Source: Lachnospiraceae bacterium
GTDB lineage: Bacteria; Bacillota; Clostridia; Lachnospirales; Lachnospiraceae
Direction of reading: 5' to 3'
DNA: 41,164 nt
NCBI GenBank assembly: GCA_017520425.1
Contig: JAFXFO010000042.1
Span: 1-41,164 of the forward strand
A program made the position numbers and the translations under genes. The notes under the pieces were generated by a model. It was given only the letters and a program-made list of their open reading frames with translations. It ran no database searches and had not been told where the DNA came from. Below are positions 23,027 through 31,327 of the stretch, one piece after another (within the stretch, counting starts at the first letter, position 1; each line of letters opens with the position of its first letter).

Positions 23027-24376
23027 ATGGCAAATCCATATTTACCTAAGTGGGAGTATATACCGGATGGTGAACCCAGAGTATTTGGTGACAGAGTGTA
23101 TATTTACGGTTCCCATGACAGGGCAGGTTCTATTACTTTTTGTGATAAGGTGCTGAAATGCTGGAGTGCGTCCGTAGATAATCTGAATGATTGGATTTGT
23201 CACGGAGATATTTTCCACGTGGCTGATGACCGGGATCACAAGTCGGATACGGACTGGACAACGGAAATCAATGATTTGTATGCGCCGGATGTGGTGGAAA
23301 AGGATGGAAAGTACTATTTATATGCCTATATTATGAACGGCAGAGGCTGCGTGGCGGTCAGTGACAGACCGGAGGGCCCCTATCGATTGCTTTCCAAGTA
23401 TAAATACAATATTTCGGAGGAAATTACCTGCAACGGTTGGTTTATCGATCCGGGAGTATTGGTGGATGATGACGGACGTACCTATATTTATTGTGGGTTC
23501 GAACGATCCTTCCTGGCAGAAATAAACAGTGATAATATGTATGAGGTACTCGATGGTACCTGTATCGAGCATTTTATCCCGGTAGAAGACCGCCCGGAGG
23601 ATGGCTTTGTGGGAAGGGAGACTTGGTTCTTTGAGGCCTGTTCGCCCCGCAAAGTGGGAGATACTTATTACATGATTTATTCTCCCAAACAAGGTAGTAG
23701 GTTGGCCTATGCTACATCGGATAAGCCTACCGGTCCCTATAAGTATCGCGGATATATCGTTGACAACGGAGTGGATTATCCGGGAGGAAATGACCATGGG
23801 TCCATTGCCTGCATCAATGGTCAATGGTACATCTTTTATCATCGAATGACTAACGGAACCATTATGTCCAGAAGAGCCTGTGTGGAACGGATAGAGATTT
23901 TGGAGGATGGTACCATACCTGCTGTGGAAATGACTTCCCTGGGCTTTCAGGATGCACTAAATCCTTACGAGATAACACCGGCAGAAATCGCCTGTGTACT
24001 AAAAGGCGGAGCCATTGTAACCGAAAAGAACGTATTTGAAAGAGTCATAACACAAATCAAAGAAGGCTGTATCATAGGTTACAAATATTATGATTTTGGG
24101 AAAGATTACTCCAGCAAGACCATGGAATTTGCTATGCAGGTATACGGATTGGGATGTGATTGCGATGTGCATATTCTTTTGGACGGAGAAGATGGGGAAG
24201 AAATCGGTAGTGTCCATGTAGGGCCGGATAGTGGTGTATTGACTACTATTGTAAAAGCGGTGACAGGACGACATGCCGTATTCCTAAAAGTAACAACAGA
24301 TTATCAAGGATGGCAATGCGGAGAAATCAGTAGGCGGCCTCTGTTTGATTTGAAGCAGTTTGTATTTATGAAATAG
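23027..24376 (+). CDS. GH43 glycosidase with C-terminal CBM-like domain
   Basis: A 449-aa protein. The N-terminal 310 residues form a GH43 five-bladed propeller: catalytic base D14 in YIPDGEPRVFGDRVYIYGSH, pKa-tuning D141 in GWFIDPGVLVDDDGRTY and general acid E203 in WFFEACSPRK. Residues about 320-449 form a beta-sandwich like CBM6-type modules (GYKYYDFGKDYSS, then DYQGWQCGEISRR). Expected activity is beta-xylosidase or alpha-L-arabinofuranosidase. There is no signal peptide, so it is intracellular. AGGAGG lies before ATG 23027. It is divergent from the CoA-transferase gene and ends at a strong terminator. Confidence 0.88.
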   Translation: MANPYLPKWEYIPDGEPRVFGDRVYIYGSHDRAGSITFCDKVLKCWSASVDNLNDWICHGDIFHVADDRDHKSDTDWTTEINDLYAPDVVEKDGKYYLYAYIMNGRGCVAVSDRPEGPYRLLSKYKYNISEEITCNGWFIDPGVLVDDDGRTYIYCGFERSFLAEINSDNMYEVLDGTCIEHFIPVEDRPEDGFVGRETWFFEACSPRKVGDTYYMIYSPKQGSRLAYATSDKPTGPYKYRGYIVDNGVDYPGGNDHGSIACINGQWYIFYHRMTNGTIMSRRACVERIEILEDGTIPAVEMTSLGFQDALNPYEITPAEIACVLKGGAIVTEKNVFERVITQIKEGCIIGYKYYDFGKDYSSKTMEFAMQVYGLGCDCDVHILLDGEDGEEIGSVHVGPDSGVLTTIVKAVTGRHAVFLKVTTDYQGWQCGEISRRPLFDLKQFVFMK

Positions 24377-24384
24377 TAGAGACA

Positions 24385-24414
24385 AAAATGCCCGGTTATG
24401 CAACCGGGCATTTT
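24385..24414 (+). terminator. Rho-independent terminator
   Basis: A perfect 13-bp stem (AAAATGCCCGGTT at 24385-24397 with AACCGGGCATTTT at 24402-24414) ends the GH43 gene. It is symmetric and could also stop minus-strand transcription from the remnant to its right. Confidence 0.88.
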
Positions 24415-24600
24415 CAATGTCAATCCGTTCCGATGATATATGCCGTTTGAATCAGTGGTGAAAGAGAGAGTAGTACTCGTCTCATTCAAGGAGGTATTGA
24501 TTCCGGAAAGGTCTTAGCAATATCAAAAGCCTGCAACCGATAACCGTATATAGATACGGGTAGCGGCCTTGGGAGAGAGGCACTATATTGCGTGCATCGG
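24415..24600 (-). pseudogene. Decayed partial second copy of the phosphoesterase gene
   Basis: On the minus strand this stretch reads, with frame breaks, SLPRPLPVS, then AFDIAKTFPESIPP, a stop, and TSTTLSFTTDSNGIY. The intact gene next door reads SLPRPRPNS, then KLTKIAATPNED and NTTLSFTTSSSGIY in the same order (about 26045-26216). Only this middle piece survives: the signal peptide, catalytic domain and C-terminal repeats are gone. The promoter and phased operator of the intact gene are duplicated too, just upstream (24630-24739). With those two features it explains most of the 379-bp gap between 24377 and 24755. Confidence 0.6.
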
Positions 24601-24629
24601 AAGGTATGTGTATTTCAATTATTAAATAC

Positions 24630-24658
24630 ATTATAGTAAACAAATATTACAGAAACAA
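24630..24658 (-). promoter_or_regulatory. Promoter of the decayed copy
   Basis: On the minus strand TTGTTT (24658-24653) and TATAAT (24635-24630) are 17 bp apart. The element sequence, spacer length and flanking CTTGTTTCTGTA match the promoter of the intact gene at 27468-27496. Confidence 0.65.
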
Positions 24659-24689
24659 GGTTTCGCAGACAACATACCGAATAGGTGTA

Positions 24690-24739
24690 TAAGTGGCTGT
24701 ATTAAGGGATAAGTTGCCAAATAAGTCTGCTAAGTTGCC
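24690..24739. promoter_or_regulatory. Three phased TAAG repeats, second copy
   Basis: Plus-strand 9-mers TAAGTGGCT (24690), TAAGTTGCC (24710) and TAAGTTGCC (24731) are spaced 20 and 21 bp apart. They start 32, 52 and 73 bp upstream of the -35 element, exactly as in the copy at 27528-27577. Two-turn spacing of about 9-bp direct repeats is typical of LytTR regulator sites, whose published consensus begins with a core ending in GTT. Confidence 0.55.
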
Positions 24740-24755
24740 GTTAAGGACAAAATGC

Positions 24756-27428
24756 CTATTTTGCCACCTTTACGGTAACTTCCTTGAAAATCTGCATGTT
24801 TCTGGAGCTGGTAGAGCTATTTGCTGAGGTGGCCCATTTCCAGTATTCTCCGGAATAAGTGGTGTAGTACAAATACTTAGTGGTGCCGGAAACTGTCTTC
24901 AATCTGTCTGCGGATGCATCATAGATAACCTTTGCAGCGTTAGAAGATGAACTGCGGATGGTGTCACCGGCATTGTCTGATTTGGTACCGATATATTTAC
25001 CGTTATTGCTTAAGATAAAACCATTTTTCGTATCACCGGATGCCGTCCAAACTGCGTTAGCATTACTTAATTCAATATAACCGTTCTGGTAAGTAGTAGT
25101 ATCGGTTACCAGAGGAGTCGTGTTGATGGTGACTTTTTGGGCACCTTCATCTCCGTTGTTGTTCAGGTGAGCAAGAGGAGCCCCACCAATGGTTTCTTCG
25201 CCGATTAACAAATATTTACCGCTGTTTTCAAAATTGTCTACCGGTACATAGATGGTCTTTTCTTCGTAAACCACAGGTGCATTTGGGGTAGGATTAGCAG
25301 GTGTCTTATTACTACTTGTGGTGGAAGAAGATGAGCTGGTAGATTCTTGCGTAATGCTACCGGTAGTAATCTCCTTCATAGCTGTTATTTTTATGGTTGC
25401 TTCCGGATTGGAAGAACCGGGAGCTGTAAAATTGCCTGCTGTGTCACTGTAACCGCAGATTGCACAGGTTCTTTTCGTCCAGCCTACAGAATCCGAAGTG
25501 GGCTGTGTGGTTGCACATGCAAAAGCATGATGGCTGCAAACAGGGACTTCTCTATAAATCCACATTTGTCTGGAGCTGGTTTCGCTATACTTGGAATCAA
25601 TAAATTTCCACTGTTCCGTTCCACTGGTAGAGTAGTATAAGTACTTAATCGTGGAAGAATTGGTATGAAGTCTTACATCTGCTGCATTGTAAAACAGGTA
25701 AGCAGCCTCTGAGGAAGAACCTTTCACGGTATTGCCGGTTTCTCCGCCGATATAACGGCCGTTATTACTTAACTTATAACCGTTTTGGTCATCACCGGTA
25801 GCGGTCCATACCGCATTGGGGTTATTGAGGTAAATCTGGGAGTAGTTCACAGAAACATTTTCGGTTCCTTCGTTACCATTATTGTTTACATAAGCAATGG
25901 GTTCCCCATAACGTCCAAGTTCGCCTATCAGAAGATATTTGCCGCCATTTTCAAAGGAATCTGCTTTCTGATAAACCGTTCCCGTATTTGTAGGTAAGCT
26001 ACCCGCATTGAAGGTAGTACCTGCAGTAGCACCGGGATTCAAATCCGTTCCGATGAAGTAAATACCGCTGGAAGAGGTAGTAAATGAAAGGGTAGTATTA
26101 TCTTCATTCGGTGTGGCAGCAATCTTAGTCAGTTTCTTGCCATCCTCAGAAAGCTGATACACTCCTAAAATTAAGGTTGAATTTGGTCTGGGTCTGGGAA
26201 GTGAAATGTTTGCCGTGCGTGCTTTTCCATCGGAAGGTAAATTCACATGATATCCGGTATAATCATTTAATGCACCGGAAGCTGCTATGTAATGGTCACG
26301 ATGGTCGGCTAATTCTATTCTTCTCACATGAGGAACTGCTTGTCTGTAAACATCAAGGTCTACTCGGAATCCATCTTTATAAATACCATCTTTATTGTAG
26401 GTTGAGTAATTAATTCTGTCCGGATAAATGGTGATAACCATGGCGGTATCAATACGGGTATTTTTCTTTGCAGTGTGAGAACCGGGATTTAAATAACCGG
26501 CACACAGATGCGTAAAGTTGAGTTTGACGTTAGTACTGTCGCATTCAGGTTTACCATTAACCATATGGGGGTTGCATGCTACAGGCATGGTAGAGCCTTT
26601 CTGGTAGGTATAATCACCCACTTCGTCATGGTTATGGTTATGACCAAAGAAAAACGCTACATCCATATTTTCGGCGACGCTGTTAATCGCGTCACACCAT
26701 TCTAAAGCATGTCCGTTGTCATTGCGGCGGTCAAATAAAGGCTGGTGTGACATAATAAAGAGGGGCTTGCTTGGATCTAATTTAGCTGCTTGTGTTTCAA
26801 ATGCTTTAATGGTTGCAGTAACAGCTTCATCACTATTGAAGCCTGAAGAGTAGCGGTCATCGGTTGATAAATCCGCCATGCTCAAATTGTAAATATAATA
26901 ATTGGATTTACCATCCAAACCATATACAAATCCGCTGGTTTTACCGCCTTCTATATTTTTTTTGTCTTCCGTTGTTACTATGGGATGGATATTACCATTT
27001 TGGTCCCGGGTATTGAATTTGTCCGAATAACGGTCATGGTCGGACCATACATAGTTCACAGGGATATTACCAAATACAGATTGAATGGTATCAGTGATTG
27101 GTGCGGTTTCGCAAAAATACTTTGGCTTATCGCCGCTATCTTCACATACGGAGAAGGCGTCTCCGGAACTGGTAACAGTGCTGATGGGAAGCCCGGAATT
27201 TTTAATACCGGTCATCACAGAGCGAAGAAAATCGGTCTTGTATGCTTCGTTAAGTTGTTGCTCAGAAGCGTTTGCGGGTGGCTGGTTTACGTGAAAGTCC
27301 GCAAATACCACAGCGGCGTCTATCACGTCTGTTTTTGCACCTTCACCGGCATGAACCGGGGTACTCATGGTTAAGAGTAGCGCCAATGTCAAAAGCAGGG
27401 AAGGAATAAGGCGTTTCATTCGTTTCAT
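24756..27428 (-). CDS. Secreted metallophosphoesterase with tandem C-terminal repeats
   Basis: An 890-aa protein with a Sec signal peptide (residues 1-27, MSTPVHAG cleavage region). The calcineurin-like metal motifs occur in order: D44-F-H46, G-D90, S-D130-H131-D132 (usual G-N-H-D varied), H228 in MSHQPLF, and G-H263-N-H265. A module at 395-465 follows, then two related 140-155-aa repeats (about 491-628 and 731-886), both with SGKYLLIGE-like starts and NAVWTASGD cores. A Cys-rich insert with CSHH and CAIC and a Ser/Thr linker separates them. There is no LPXTG or SLH anchor, so it is free or bound through the repeats. It probably cleaves an extracellular phosphoester. GGAGG precedes ATG. It is divergent from a LytTR regulator. 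Confidence 0.82.
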   Translation of the reverse strand: MKRMKRLIPSLLLTLALLLTMSTPVHAGEGAKTDVIDAAVVFADFHVNQPPANASEQQLNEAYKTDFLRSVMTGIKNSGLPISTVTSSGDAFSVCEDSGDKPKYFCETAPITDTIQSVFGNIPVNYVWSDHDRYSDKFNTRDQNGNIHPIVTTEDKKNIEGGKTSGFVYGLDGKSNYYIYNLSMADLSTDDRYSSGFNSDEAVTATIKAFETQAAKLDPSKPLFIMSHQPLFDRRNDNGHALEWCDAINSVAENMDVAFFFGHNHNHDEVGDYTYQKGSTMPVACNPHMVNGKPECDSTNVKLNFTHLCAGYLNPGSHTAKKNTRIDTAMVITIYPDRINYSTYNKDGIYKDGFRVDLDVYRQAVPHVRRIELADHRDHYIAASGALNDYTGYHVNLPSDGKARTANISLPRPRPNSTLILGVYQLSEDGKKLTKIAATPNEDNTTLSFTTSSSGIYFIGTDLNPGATAGTTFNAGSLPTNTGTVYQKADSFENGGKYLLIGELGRYGEPIAYVNNNGNEGTENVSVNYSQIYLNNPNAVWTATGDDQNGYKLSNNGRYIGGETGNTVKGSSSEAAYLFYNAADVRLHTNSSTIKYLYYSTSGTEQWKFIDSKYSETSSRQMWIYREVPVCSHHAFACATTQPTSDSVGWTKRTCAICGYSDTAGNFTAPGSSNPEATIKITAMKEITTGSITQESTSSSSSTTSSNKTPANPTPNAPVVYEEKTIYVPVDNFENSGKYLLIGEETIGGAPLAHLNNNGDEGAQKVTINTTPLVTDTTTYQNGYIELSNANAVWTASGDTKNGFILSNNGKYIGTKSDNAGDTIRSSSSNAAKVIYDASADRLKTVSGTTKYLYYTTYSGEYWKWATSANSSTSSRNMQIFKEVTVKVAK

Positions 27429-27467
27429 AATAATTATCCTCCGTTTGTACGAATTGTTACATAGGTA

Positions 27468-27496
27468 ATTATAGATAAGAAAAAATACAGAAACAA
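27468..27496 (-). promoter_or_regulatory. Promoter of the phosphoesterase gene
   Basis: On the minus strand TTGTTT (27496-27491) and TATAAT (27473-27468) are 17 bp apart, about 40 bp before the start codon. It is duplicated at 24630-24658. Confidence 0.72.
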
Positions 27497-27527
27497 GGAT
27501 TGCGGAATGACAGACCGTTTAGGAGGA

Positions 27528-27577
27528 TAAGGCGTCGTATGAAGGAATAAGCGGTATGATAAAGGGAGTAAGTTGCC
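27528..27577. promoter_or_regulatory. Three phased TAAG repeats, probable LytTR operator
   Basis: Plus-strand 9-mers TAAGGCGTC (27528), TAAGCGGTA (27548) and TAAGTTGCC (27569) are 20 and 21 bp apart. They start 32, 52 and 73 bp from the phosphoesterase -35 element. The identical register in the decayed copy at 24690-24739 points to selection or recent duplication. The neighbouring LytTR-domain regulator is the natural candidate to bind here (inference). Confidence 0.55.
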
Positions 27578-27602
27578 ATTTTCTGTTTTGAAACAAAAAC
27601 AT

Positions 27603-27632
27603 GGCATCTTGGTAGTCAAATATGCCAACTTA
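27603..27632 (-). promoter_or_regulatory. Opposite-strand pair of the same 9-mer
   Basis: On the minus strand TAAGTTGGC (27632-27624) and CAAGATGCC (27611-27603) are separated by 12 bp, a 21-bp period. They lie next to a TTGACA at 27636-27641 that may be the -35 element of the LytTR gene, so they could serve in autoregulation. Confidence 0.4.
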
Positions 27633-27719
27633 GTGTTGACAAAGCAATGCTGTTAAGCTAAGGTTAAGTTAAGAGAAGTTGTTTGTGTATTTGACATTAA
27701 AACAGGGAAAGGAACAGCT

Positions 27720-29441
27720 ATGGAACGTAAGAAAATCTGTATTATTTCCGGTGAAATGAAGGGGGATTATAATGATGATTATATGTTGGGAGCAGAGTCC
27801 CGTGCCAATGAGCTGGAATATCAGACAGTCACCTTTTCCATGCTTTCCCAAGGAACTGTTGATACCAATAAAGAAGAATGCATATACTCCTACATAAATT
27901 TTGATGATTACGCAGGAGTGATATTCAATGAGCATTCCTTTTCGGCACATAAGCACCTGGCACGCAGTGTGGAAGGACAGATTAAAAAACAGTGCAAGGT
28001 GCCGGTGGTAACACTGGGACAGTCCAATGTATCCGAGGATTGTTTTGTGCTGGATAGCATGAGGGATTTTGAGGCAATCACAGAGCATCTGATACTGGTG
28101 CATGGTTGCAGGAGAATCTATTTCCTGGGTGGAAATAAGTCAGACAGAGGACGTCGTATCCAAGGGTTTAAGAATGCGGTTATTACCCATGGATTGTGCG
28201 AGGAAGAGTGTATAAGCCTGTACGGAGGATATTGGACGGATTGTGCAGAAAAGCTGGCAAGAGACATTGCCAGTGGTGATGTGGAGATTCCGGAAGCTGT
28301 GGTTTGTATTACGGATATTGTGGCATTTGCATTGATAAAGGCGTTGTTCCGACAGGGAATCCGTGTGCCGGAGGACATCCGCGTTTGCGGCTACAATGCT
28401 CATCCCTGTGCTTTTAATAGTTTGATTTCCGTGACGACCTTTCCGGTTCGGGCAAAGGAGTGCGGTGCGAAGGCAGTAAATCGTCTTCATGAATTGATTA
28501 CAGGCAAGAAAGAGACGATGAAAATGCGCCCCCCATCCTCCCTTATTACGGGAAAGAGTTGCGGATGCGGTACACAAAGTCCGGCCAATTTGAAATTCCG
28601 CCTGTTAGAGGCTGAGAGGGAAGAACAGCAGGAGATGTATTTCCGCAACGGCAAACTGGAGGAGGCTATCATGGATGCCAAAACAGTGGAGCAAATGCGG
28701 GATATTGTGCGTGACAGGGAATATCTGATTCCCTATAGAAATCTGTTATCAGTGAATCTGTTAAATAACAACGGAGAAATCTGGTGTCAGTATATGTCTG
28801 GTAATATAGTGACCGGAGGCGCGGAACGGGTCAAGAAGGGAAAGCTGTTTCCGGAAAATAATCTGCCGCCGGACAGCATTAACAATTTGCATGTTGTACC
28901 CTTGGTTTATAATGGAGTAAACTACGGATATGTGATAGTAGGATATACGGAACCATTAGTATATAATAAGCATTTGAGGAGCTTTTGCCATTGCCTGGCA
29001 CTTTGGTGCAAGGTGATGGGAAGCGGTCTGGTTGATGTAAGTTCTGAAGAAGAAAAGTCACAAACCTTATTCAACCGGGAAGCACTTGGTATAAAATCGG
29101 AAGCGTCTAAAACGACAGATGTGGTTTTTGGTAAGAAGAATAATCTGATGCATAAGCTGAAGCTGGAAAATATTCTGTATTTTGAAGCGCTGGATAAAAA
29201 GGTTTATGCCATTACGAAAAATGAAACATACGAGGTGAACCAGAGACTGTTTGAAATAGAGGAACTCTGTGCCGACAAACGATTTATGCGAATATCCAAA
29301 TCTGTAGTCCTGAATCTGGACAGAATCAGCAGTGTTAAGCTGGAGGAGGACAGGAGCTGCAAGGTAATTCTGACACCACAGATGTCAGTGCGGGTGTCGC
29401 GTGCTTACATAAAAGAGTTTCGAATGAGACTGGGTATGTGA
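27720..29441 (+). CDS. LacI-type ligand-binding domain fused to LytTR DNA-binding domain
   Basis: A 573-aa cytosolic protein. Residues 5-285 look like the periplasmic-binding-protein sensor of LacI/GalR regulators (GVIFNEHSFSAHKHLA, VVTLGQSNVSEDCFVLDS, RRIYFLGGNKSDRGRRIQGF, and VPEDIRVCGYNAHPCAF). There is no N-terminal LacI HTH. A middle region (290-450) with a GAF-like feel follows. Residues about 470-573 form a LytTR domain (ENILYFEALDKKVYAITKNE, then RFMRISKSVVLNLDRISSV). It should bind a sugar-like ligand and control genes through LytTR repeats, probably the divergent phosphoesterase gene and perhaps the FecR-domain gene downstream. GGAAAGGA precedes ATG 27720. Confidence 0.8.
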   Translation: MERKKICIISGEMKGDYNDDYMLGAESRANELEYQTVTFSMLSQGTVDTNKEECIYSYINFDDYAGVIFNEHSFSAHKHLARSVEGQIKKQCKVPVVTLGQSNVSEDCFVLDSMRDFEAITEHLILVHGCRRIYFLGGNKSDRGRRIQGFKNAVITHGLCEEECISLYGGYWTDCAEKLARDIASGDVEIPEAVVCITDIVAFALIKALFRQGIRVPEDIRVCGYNAHPCAFNSLISVTTFPVRAKECGAKAVNRLHELITGKKETMKMRPPSSLITGKSCGCGTQSPANLKFRLLEAEREEQQEMYFRNGKLEEAIMDAKTVEQMRDIVRDREYLIPYRNLLSVNLLNNNGEIWCQYMSGNIVTGGAERVKKGKLFPENNLPPDSINNLHVVPLVYNGVNYGYVIVGYTEPLVYNKHLRSFCHCLALWCKVMGSGLVDVSSEEEKSQTLFNREALGIKSEASKTTDVVFGKKNNLMHKLKLENILYFEALDKKVYAITKNETYEVNQRLFEIEELCADKRFMRISKSVVLNLDRISSVKLEEDRSCKVILTPQMSVRVSRAYIKEFRMRLGM

Positions 29442-29451
29442 CAGAATATAG

Positions 29452-29480
29452 TTGTGCATTATTACAGTTAATGATAAAAT
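29452..29480 (+). promoter_or_regulatory. Promoter of the FecR-domain gene
   Basis: TTGTGC at 29452-29457 and TAAAAT at 29475-29480 are 17 bp apart. Between them ACAGTTAAT (29464-29472) fits the published LytTR half-site pattern, but I see no second copy at 21 bp. Confidence 0.5.
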
Positions 29481-29518
29481 GCATAATTGTAAATTAATAT
29501 ACACACAGGAGTGAAGAA

Positions 29519-31312
29519 ATGGAAAAGAAAAAAGGGAAAAAAGTACTACTGATAGCAATTATTGCAGTAATACTGGTTGTAGCTGCTGTAATCACCACTG
29601 TTCTGCTGATGGGCGGACATCGTGTGATTAAAGTAGATGACATGGACGGTTAGGTGACTTTGGAAAGAGGGTCTGCAGAAAAAGATATTGTAGAAGGCAT
29701 GAATCTGAAGTCCAAAGATATGATTACCACAGGTGAGGATGGTTTGTTGGAGTTGCTGGTAGATACGGATAAGCATATTCTGGCAAAGCAGAATACCTGT
29801 TTTGAGATTGTTTCCAGCGGTAACGAGAAGAAGGGTAAACTGAAGATTAAGCTGGCATATGGTTCTTCTTTGGTTGAGATTGAGAATAAGTTAAATGAGA
29901 ATTCATCCGTGGAGGTGGAAACACCCAATGCCAGTCTTAGTGTAAGAGGTACTACTTTTGAAGTAAGCTACTCTGAGGAAGAAGAGAATACCATAGTAGA
30001 GGTTACCGATGGTGTGGTAGAAGTAAAAGTCGGTGACGAGAAGCAGAAGGTGAAAGCCGGTCAGATTGTAAATGTTTCAGAAGAGGGTATCGTAGTTGCG
30101 TATAAGGAATTTATGTACAACAACGTACCTGCATTTCAGATTGGGCATTCCGAAAACGGTAAAATCTATGATGTTTACATGAAGGAATTGAAGGATTGGA
30201 AGTATGAAGTGTCTGAGATTAACGGTACGATCATAGACGAGATGGTTAAGGACGGAATCCGAATTCGTTATTTAGTAGAATCGAAGGAAGAAACGGAAGA
30301 TAATCTGGAATACTTAGAGGAAGCCGGTTACTTAATGAGCAGAGAGACTCTGACCAATGACGATGGGGATGAGGTTTTGTATGCGTTAAGCGGATCGAAG
30401 GATGCGGATGGAGATTTAAATGTATCTTACCGCTATTATAAGGAATTGCCCAATGATATGTATGTCTATATCAATGTATTCTCCTTAGAACGTCCTAAAG
30501 TAGTGGGTACAAAGGATAAGGAAGACTATTTACCATTGACCAATGATTGCTATTTCTTCTTAGGTTTGCCGGAAGGAGTAGAAGAGCCGAAGACGGAAAG
30601 TTCAGCAAGTTCCGGTTCGGAATCAGAGGCACCGAAAGGGGATGTAGAAGTATCTATCCCTGAGGCAGAGCCTGAAGTGACAGAACCTGAAGAAATTGTA
30701 GTTTCGGATACTTTTGAACTGAGTGCAGAGCCTATATTCGAGCTGGAACCGGTAGACCCTGAAAAAATGATTGCGGCGGATGAAGTCCCCAATTTATTTA
30801 ATGGTGAAGTGACTTTTGAGGAGTTACAGTATGCTATCAGAGTTAGGGATTATTCACGTATGAAGCAAAGTCAGGATACCATTAAAAATGCATTGGAAAT
30901 CATGTGTTATGAACCGGAGATTGCGGGCGTATACAGTCCCTTGAAGGGTACAAAGTATTCCTATGATGCAGAGCATTTGAATCGTATTTATTCAGTGATT
31001 ACAACATTCTGGATTGTGGATGAGGTTCTTCCCGAGGGGGCTACCTGCCCTTGGCCTGAAAATATATTAACACTTGTGCCGGCTTCAGGGGTTCAAGAGG
31101 ATAAGAATTATGCAAGAATTATCAGGATTTATTATGGGGAAGAAGAAAATGATATTTGTGTAGATTATAATTTCAGACAAAACTATAATGCAGAAGGAAC
31201 AAGATATTGTGAAGGAACATGCTGTATCCATTTTGCAATTGATGAAGAAACCGGCAAGTATAGGTCGAATTTCATAATGCAATATGACTGTCGCGATGTA
31301 TACCCGGAATAA
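29519..31312 (+). pseudogene. FecR-domain membrane protein interrupted by an amber codon
   Basis: An ATG with AGGAG upstream starts a basic stretch and one membrane span (residues 8-32, VLLIAIIAVILVVAAVI). At codon 45 the frame hits TAG (29651-29653), immediately before VTLERGSAEKDIVEG, the first strand of a FecR domain. The same frame then stays open for 552 codons. FecR core motifs follow (ELLVDTDKHILAKQNT, TPNASLSVRGTTFEVSY, VEVTDGVVEVKVG), then an acidic linker and a C-terminal domain. No ribosome site precedes the GTG at 29654. It is either a recent nonsense mutation, a sequence error or readthrough. Without the anchor the domain would stay cytosolic. Confidence 0.75.
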
Positions 31313-31327
31313 GGAAGGAGATTTTTT

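Noticed and set aside
24500-24600. Resemblance on the plus strand to a class I c-di-GMP riboswitch (GAAA loop, AAAGCC block, hairpin, then GGGTAGCGG)
   Set aside because: The P2 stem does not form convincingly and no plus-strand gene follows. The stretch is better explained on the minus strand as the decayed second copy of the phosphoesterase coding region.
29651-29653. TAG read as pyrrolysine or a general recoding of UAG
   Set aside because: UAG ends several intact genes in this window (for example at 1439, 2072 and 12782), no pyl genes are present here, and FecR proteins need no pyrrolysine.
29654-31312. FecR frame as a separate gene starting at GTG 29654
   Set aside because: No ribosome site precedes the GTG, and the upstream 44 codons supply the membrane anchor expected for this protein in the same frame.
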